This document shows, one piece after another, positions 7,652-10,364 of a stretch of 10,364 nt of DNA. The translations under genes and the position numbers were made by a program. How positions within the stretch are numbered: position 1 is the first letter of the stretch; each line of letters starts with the position of its first letter. Source of the DNA: Burkholderiales bacterium (GTDB lineage: Bacteria; Pseudomonadota; Gammaproteobacteria; Burkholderiales; Burkholderiaceae); assembly GCA_947372535.1 (NCBI GenBank), contig CANBUA010000169.1:1-10364 (forward strand), written 5' to 3'. The notes under the pieces are model-generated. The model made no database searches and had not been told where the DNA came from. It saw only the letters and a program-made list of their open reading frames with translations.

Positions 7652-8908
7652 TCAGGCCTTGGCTTCGTCCAGGCCAAAGGCCTTGTGCAGCGAACGCACG
7701 GCCAGTTCCATGTACTTCTCGTCGATCACGACCGAAGTTTTGATCTCGCTGGTGGTGATCATCTGGATGTTGATGCTCTCCTCCGACAGGCAGCGGAACA
7801 TCGTCGCGGCGATGCCCACGTGGCTGCGCATGCCGATGCCCACGATGCTCACCTTGCAGATCTTGGGATCGCCCACCACTTCAAGCGCGCCCAGCGTGGG
7901 CTTGACGTTGGTCTGCAACAGCTCCATCGTGCGGGCGTAGTCGTTGCGGTGCACGGTGAAGGAGAAATCGGTCTTGCCATCGTGCGAGACGTTCTGGATG
8001 ATCACGTCCACATCGATGTTGGCCTCGGCCACCTTGCCCAGGATCTGGTAGGCGATACCGGGGGTGTCGGGCACGCCGACCACAGTGATTTTGGCTTCGT
8101 CGCGGTTGAACGCGATACCCGACACAACGGCTTGTTCCATTTTCTCGTCTTCCTCAAAACTGATCAGCGTGCCCGACTTGGCTTCCACGTCGAGGTCAAT
8201 GTCCCAGGGCGTGAAGCTTGACAGCACGCGCAAGGGCACACGGTATTTGCCGGCAAACTCCACCGACCGGATCTGCAGCACCTTCGAGCCCAGGCTGGCC
8301 ATCTCCAGCATCTCCTCAAAACTGATGCTGTTCATGCGGCGCGCCTCGGGCACTACGCGCGGGTCGGTGGTGTAAACCCCATCGACGTCGGTGTAGATCA
8401 AGCACTCGTCGGCCTTCATGGCCGCCGCCACGGCCACGGCCGAGGTGTCGGAGCCGCCACGGCCCAGCGTCGTGATGTGGCCTTCTGGGTCAATGCCCTG
8501 GAAACCCGTGATCACGACCACTTTGCCGGCGGCCAGATCGGCGCGCACCCGTGTGTCGTCGATGCTCTCGATGCGAGCCTTGCCGAAGGCCGAGTTGGTT
8601 TTGATGGGGACCTGCCAGCCAGCATAGCTGACCGATTGCAGGCCCTCTGCCGCCAAAGCAATGGCCAGCAGGCCGGACGAGACCTGTTCGCCCGTGGAGG
8701 CGATCATGTCGAGCTCGCGGGCGGTGGCGCCTTCGGAGATTTCCTTGGCCAGGCCGAGCAGGCGGTTGGTCTCGCCGCTCATGGCCGAAGGCACGACCAC
8801 GAGTTGATGACCTGCCCGCACCCACTTGGCCACGCGCTTGGCGACGTTGCGGATGCGCTCGGGCGAGCCCATCGACGTGCCGCCGTATTTGTGAACAATC
8901 AGTGCCAT
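7652..8908 (-). CDS. lysC: Aspartate kinase (aspartokinase)
   Basis: A 418-residue cytosolic aspartokinase. It phosphorylates aspartate, the first step towards lysine, threonine, methionine and diaminopimelate. The kinase domain (about 1-245) has the nucleotide/substrate motif KYGGTS (7-12), STGEQVSSGLLA (71-82), the TTLGRGGSDTSA segment (147-158) and TDVDGVYTTDP (173-183). Two regulatory ACT domains follow: about 262-325 (VSGIAFNRDEAKITVVGVPDTPG) and about 351-412 (CKVSIVGIGMRSHVG...MITTSEIKTSVVI). This is the usual allosteric monofunctional type inhibited by lysine and/or threonine; the end product that inhibits it here is not readable. The start at 8908 (MALIVHKYGGTS) is the family start; the frame is open 26 codons further, into the promoter. 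There is little Shine-Dalgarno sequence. The neighbours tilS and tRNA-Ser lie on the same strand, a common betaproteobacterial order. Confidence 0.96.
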   Translation of the reverse strand: MALIVHKYGGTSMGSPERIRNVAKRVAKWVRAGHQLVVVPSAMSGETNRLLGLAKEISEGATARELDMIASTGEQVSSGLLAIALAAEGLQSVSYAGWQVPIKTNSAFGKARIESIDDTRVRADLAAGKVVVITGFQGIDPEGHITTLGRGGSDTSAVAVAAAMKADECLIYTDVDGVYTTDPRVVPEARRMNSISFEEMLEMASLGSKVLQIRSVEFAGKYRVPLRVLSSFTPWDIDLDVEAKSGTLISFEEDEKMEQAVVSGIAFNRDEAKITVVGVPDTPGIAYQILGKVAEANIDVDVIIQNVSHDGKTDFSFTVHRNDYARTMELLQTNVKPTLGALEVVGDPKICKVSIVGIGMRSHVGIAATMFRCLSEESINIQMITTSEIKTSVVIDEKYMELAVRSLHKAFGLDEAKA

Positions 8909-8952
8909 GTCAGAGGTTGCGTCAATGTTGCGTTTCGAAATTGCTGGACCGC

Positions 8953-9044
8953 ACAGGGCAAACTCAGGCGCGGTCGAACCCAGCATTTTAGCCGGGCTGA
9001 CGCCTTTCCTTCAACCAGCGCTTGAGGGGCCTGGTTTGCCCTGT
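8953..9044. repeat. 11-bp inverted repeat flanking the lysC promoter
   Basis: ACAGGGCAAAC (8953-8963) and its exact complement GTTTGCCCTGT (9034-9044) lie 70 bp apart; allowing one inserted base, the match extends to about 15 positions. The right arm begins one base after the tilS stop codon. The left arm lies in the predicted lysC leader. Only a transcript reading through from tilS would contain both arms. Confidence 0.6.
8985..9014 (-). promoter_or_regulatory. Predicted sigma70-type promoter of lysC
   Basis: On the minus strand, -35-like TTGAAG (9009-9014; four of six) and -10-like TAAAAT (8985-8990; five of six) are spaced by 18 bp. Transcription would start near 8978, giving a leader of about 70 bases. 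This supports the lysC start at 8908 rather than one further upstream. Confidence 0.55.
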
Positions 9045-9045
9045 T

Positions 9046-10364
9046 TCAAACGCCGGCCAGCCACGGCCTCCAACTCAGCATGACCTGCGCTTCCTCCGGG
9101 CCAGCCAGAGCGCGGGCATCAATGCCCAAACCGGGCACGAACAGCAGATCGTCCCCCGACCACAACAAGGGCCCTTGCCGTTCCCAGGCCGGCACCGCTT
9201 GCCCCTGGAACTGCTTTTTGAGGCTGCGCGCAGGTCGATTGAGGGCCAGCTGGAATTGCTCGCTGCCCACCCGCCGCCTCAGCGCGCAATGGGCCAGGCG
9301 GCTCAAGGGCAAACCGCCTTCATCGACCTTCTTGACCACGAGGTCGCCCTGGGCCTGCGGTACAGGCACCAGCCCGGCCCCGTGGATGGCCAGAGGCCAG
9401 CCATCCTCCGGCCAGCCATCAACATCGGCCAGGCTGCTGGCAAGCAGTGGATGCCATTTCAGCAAGCCGCGGTAGAACACGACCTCGCCCTGGAAAACTG
9501 CCCCAGTGGCGCCCGTCAGGCGCAAGCACCAGCGCCCCGATGCCCCCCGTATTTGCGCATGCAGGCGCTGCACCCAGCTCATGGGCAAGGTGAGGCCGGT
9601 GGCCTGCACGAACCAGGCACGCAGAATCTGCCTTTGCTGACCGTCGGGCAAAGCGCGCCAGTCTTGCACCACCAGGGCGACCCCTGTCGACGCCTCGTCC
9701 GTCCCTGATGCAGGCGATGCGCAAGTCAATTGCGGCAGCTTGTCAGCCAGCCAATCGTTCAGGCAATCGAGCACATCGGCCTGATGGGAGGCCGCCTGCG
9801 CCAGGCTGGCCTCAGCCTGCGCAAACGAGGTCGATAAAGCCGGCCACACTTGAAGGCGCAGGCGATTGCGTGCATGGCGCACATCGCCATTGCTGTCGTC
9901 GTCGACATGGCTGATCCCGTGCTCGGCCACATAGGCCTCGATTGACGAGCGAGGGTGGTTCAACCAGGGCCGCAGCCACGTCAGCCCCTGGCGATCGGAT
10001 TCGCGCGGCATCGCCGCCAACCCGGCCACACCGGCACCACGCAGGGCTTGCAGCAAGAAGGTCTCGGCCTGATCCTGGCGGTGATGCCCCAGCAGCACGC
10101 TCTCGCAGCCGGCCTGCACGGCCATCTCGGCCAGCGCTTCGTACCGCGCGCCACGCGCCACGGCCTCGAGGCTGTCGCCTGGCTTGAGCAAAAGATTCAG
10201 CCGGCGCGCATCAAGCAAAACGGGCCAACCTTGCGCCGCCCAATCTGAACAAGCCCCTTGGACAAGCGCGAGCCAGTCATCGGCATGCGTGCTCAAGCCG
10301 TGGTGAACATGCAGCGCAACCACTTGCGTGCCGCCAAGCTCATGAGCCAGGCGCACGGTGGCAT
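9046..10364 (-). CDS. tilS: tRNA(Ile)-lysidine synthetase, 5' end cut by the window
   Basis: About 439 residues are visible. The reading frame continues off the right edge (it reads ATVRLAHELGG before the first visible GTG), so the N-terminal SGGxDS ATP-binding loop lies outside. TilS attaches lysine to C34 of tRNA-Ile(CAU), changing it from an AUG to an AUA reader; it is essential and cytosolic. Visible family features, numbered from the GTG at 10356, are HVHHGLS (16-22), the GHHRQDQAETFLLQALRGAG signature (90-109), and DDDSNGDVRHARNRLR (152-167), the TilS form of the DxSN...RN..R motif. A TilS substrate-binding domain and the C-terminal domain near the end follow (RPARSLKKQFQGQAVPAWER, then LLFVPGLGID). 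Counting the missing N-terminus, the full length would be a little above the 432 residues of E. coli TilS. It lies upstream of lysC on the same strand, 137 bp away. Confidence 0.95.
   Translation of the reverse strand, partial: ATVRLAHELGGTQVVALHVHHGLSTHADDWLALVQGACSDWAAQGWPVLLDARRLNLLLKPGDSLEAVARGARYEALAEMAVQAGCESVLLGHHRQDQAETFLLQALRGAGVAGLAAMPRESDRQGLTWLRPWLNHPRSSIEAYVAEHGISHVDDDSNGDVRHARNRLRLQVWPALSTSFAQAEASLAQAASHQADVLDCLNDWLADKLPQLTCASPASGTDEASTGVALVVQDWRALPDGQQRQILRAWFVQATGLTLPMSWVQRLHAQIRGASGRWCLRLTGATGAVFQGEVVFYRGLLKWHPLLASSLADVDGWPEDGWPLAIHGAGLVPVPQAQGDLVVKKVDEGGLPLSRLAHCALRRRVGSEQFQLALNRPARSLKKQFQGQAVPAWERQGPLLWSGDDLLFVPGLGIDARALAGPEEAQVMLSWRPWLAGV

Noticed and set aside
7414..7743. 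A plus-strand reading frame of 109 codons across the tRNA
   Set aside because: It is antisense to tRNA-Ser and to the end of lysC; the RRDSNPRC-like peptide is the usual false product of a tRNA antisense strand.
8909..8986. A 26-codon N-terminal extension of lysC
   Set aside because: It begins inside the predicted -10 box, and aspartokinases start at the MALIVHKYGG-equivalent position.

Overview
The window is GC-rich, densely packed bacterial chromosome. The gene content, codon use and the tilS-lysC-tRNA-Ser order suggest a betaproteobacterium of the Burkholderiales (Comamonadaceae or a relative). This placement is an inference from protein character and gene order; no search was run. I see no mobile element, CRISPR array or prophage.

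Left part (1-3850): a plus-strand glutathione S-transferase gene (84-770) converges with a minus-strand pair. The pair reads right to left: fadH (2,4-dienoyl-CoA reductase, 3684-1657), then a crotonase-family protein (1587-760) whose active-site acids have the spacing of the eukaryotic delta3,5-delta2,4-dienoyl-CoA isomerase ECH1. Together they would form the auxiliary arm of beta-oxidation that handles double bonds in unsaturated fatty acids. In front of fadH lie two identical 16-bp palindromes, ATGCAACCAGTTGCAT. One covers the -35 box and the other the likely transcription start of a good sigma70-type promoter.

Middle part (3850-5570): a secreted SGNH/GDSL-type hydrolase (minus strand) and, divergent from it, a PadR-family regulator (4912-5472) that closely resembles Vibrio AphA. 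AphA is known to bind ATGCA-N6-TGCAT-type palindromes, which is the pattern of both sites before fadH. The most interesting reading of the window is therefore a small regulon: an AphA-like PadR protein controlling a dienoyl-CoA reductase/isomerase operon, perhaps in response to a fatty-acid or acyl-CoA signal.

Right part (5570-10364): a minus-strand chemoreceptor gene with a possible sigma28 promoter; a 386-bp intergenic stretch with small inverted repeats and no supported gene; a tRNA-Ser(GCU) gene with an intrinsic terminator; lysC (aspartate kinase) with its own predicted promoter flanked by an 11-bp inverted repeat; and tilS (tRNA-Ile lysidine synthetase), cut by the window edge. This part is ordinary housekeeping apart from the regulatory details.
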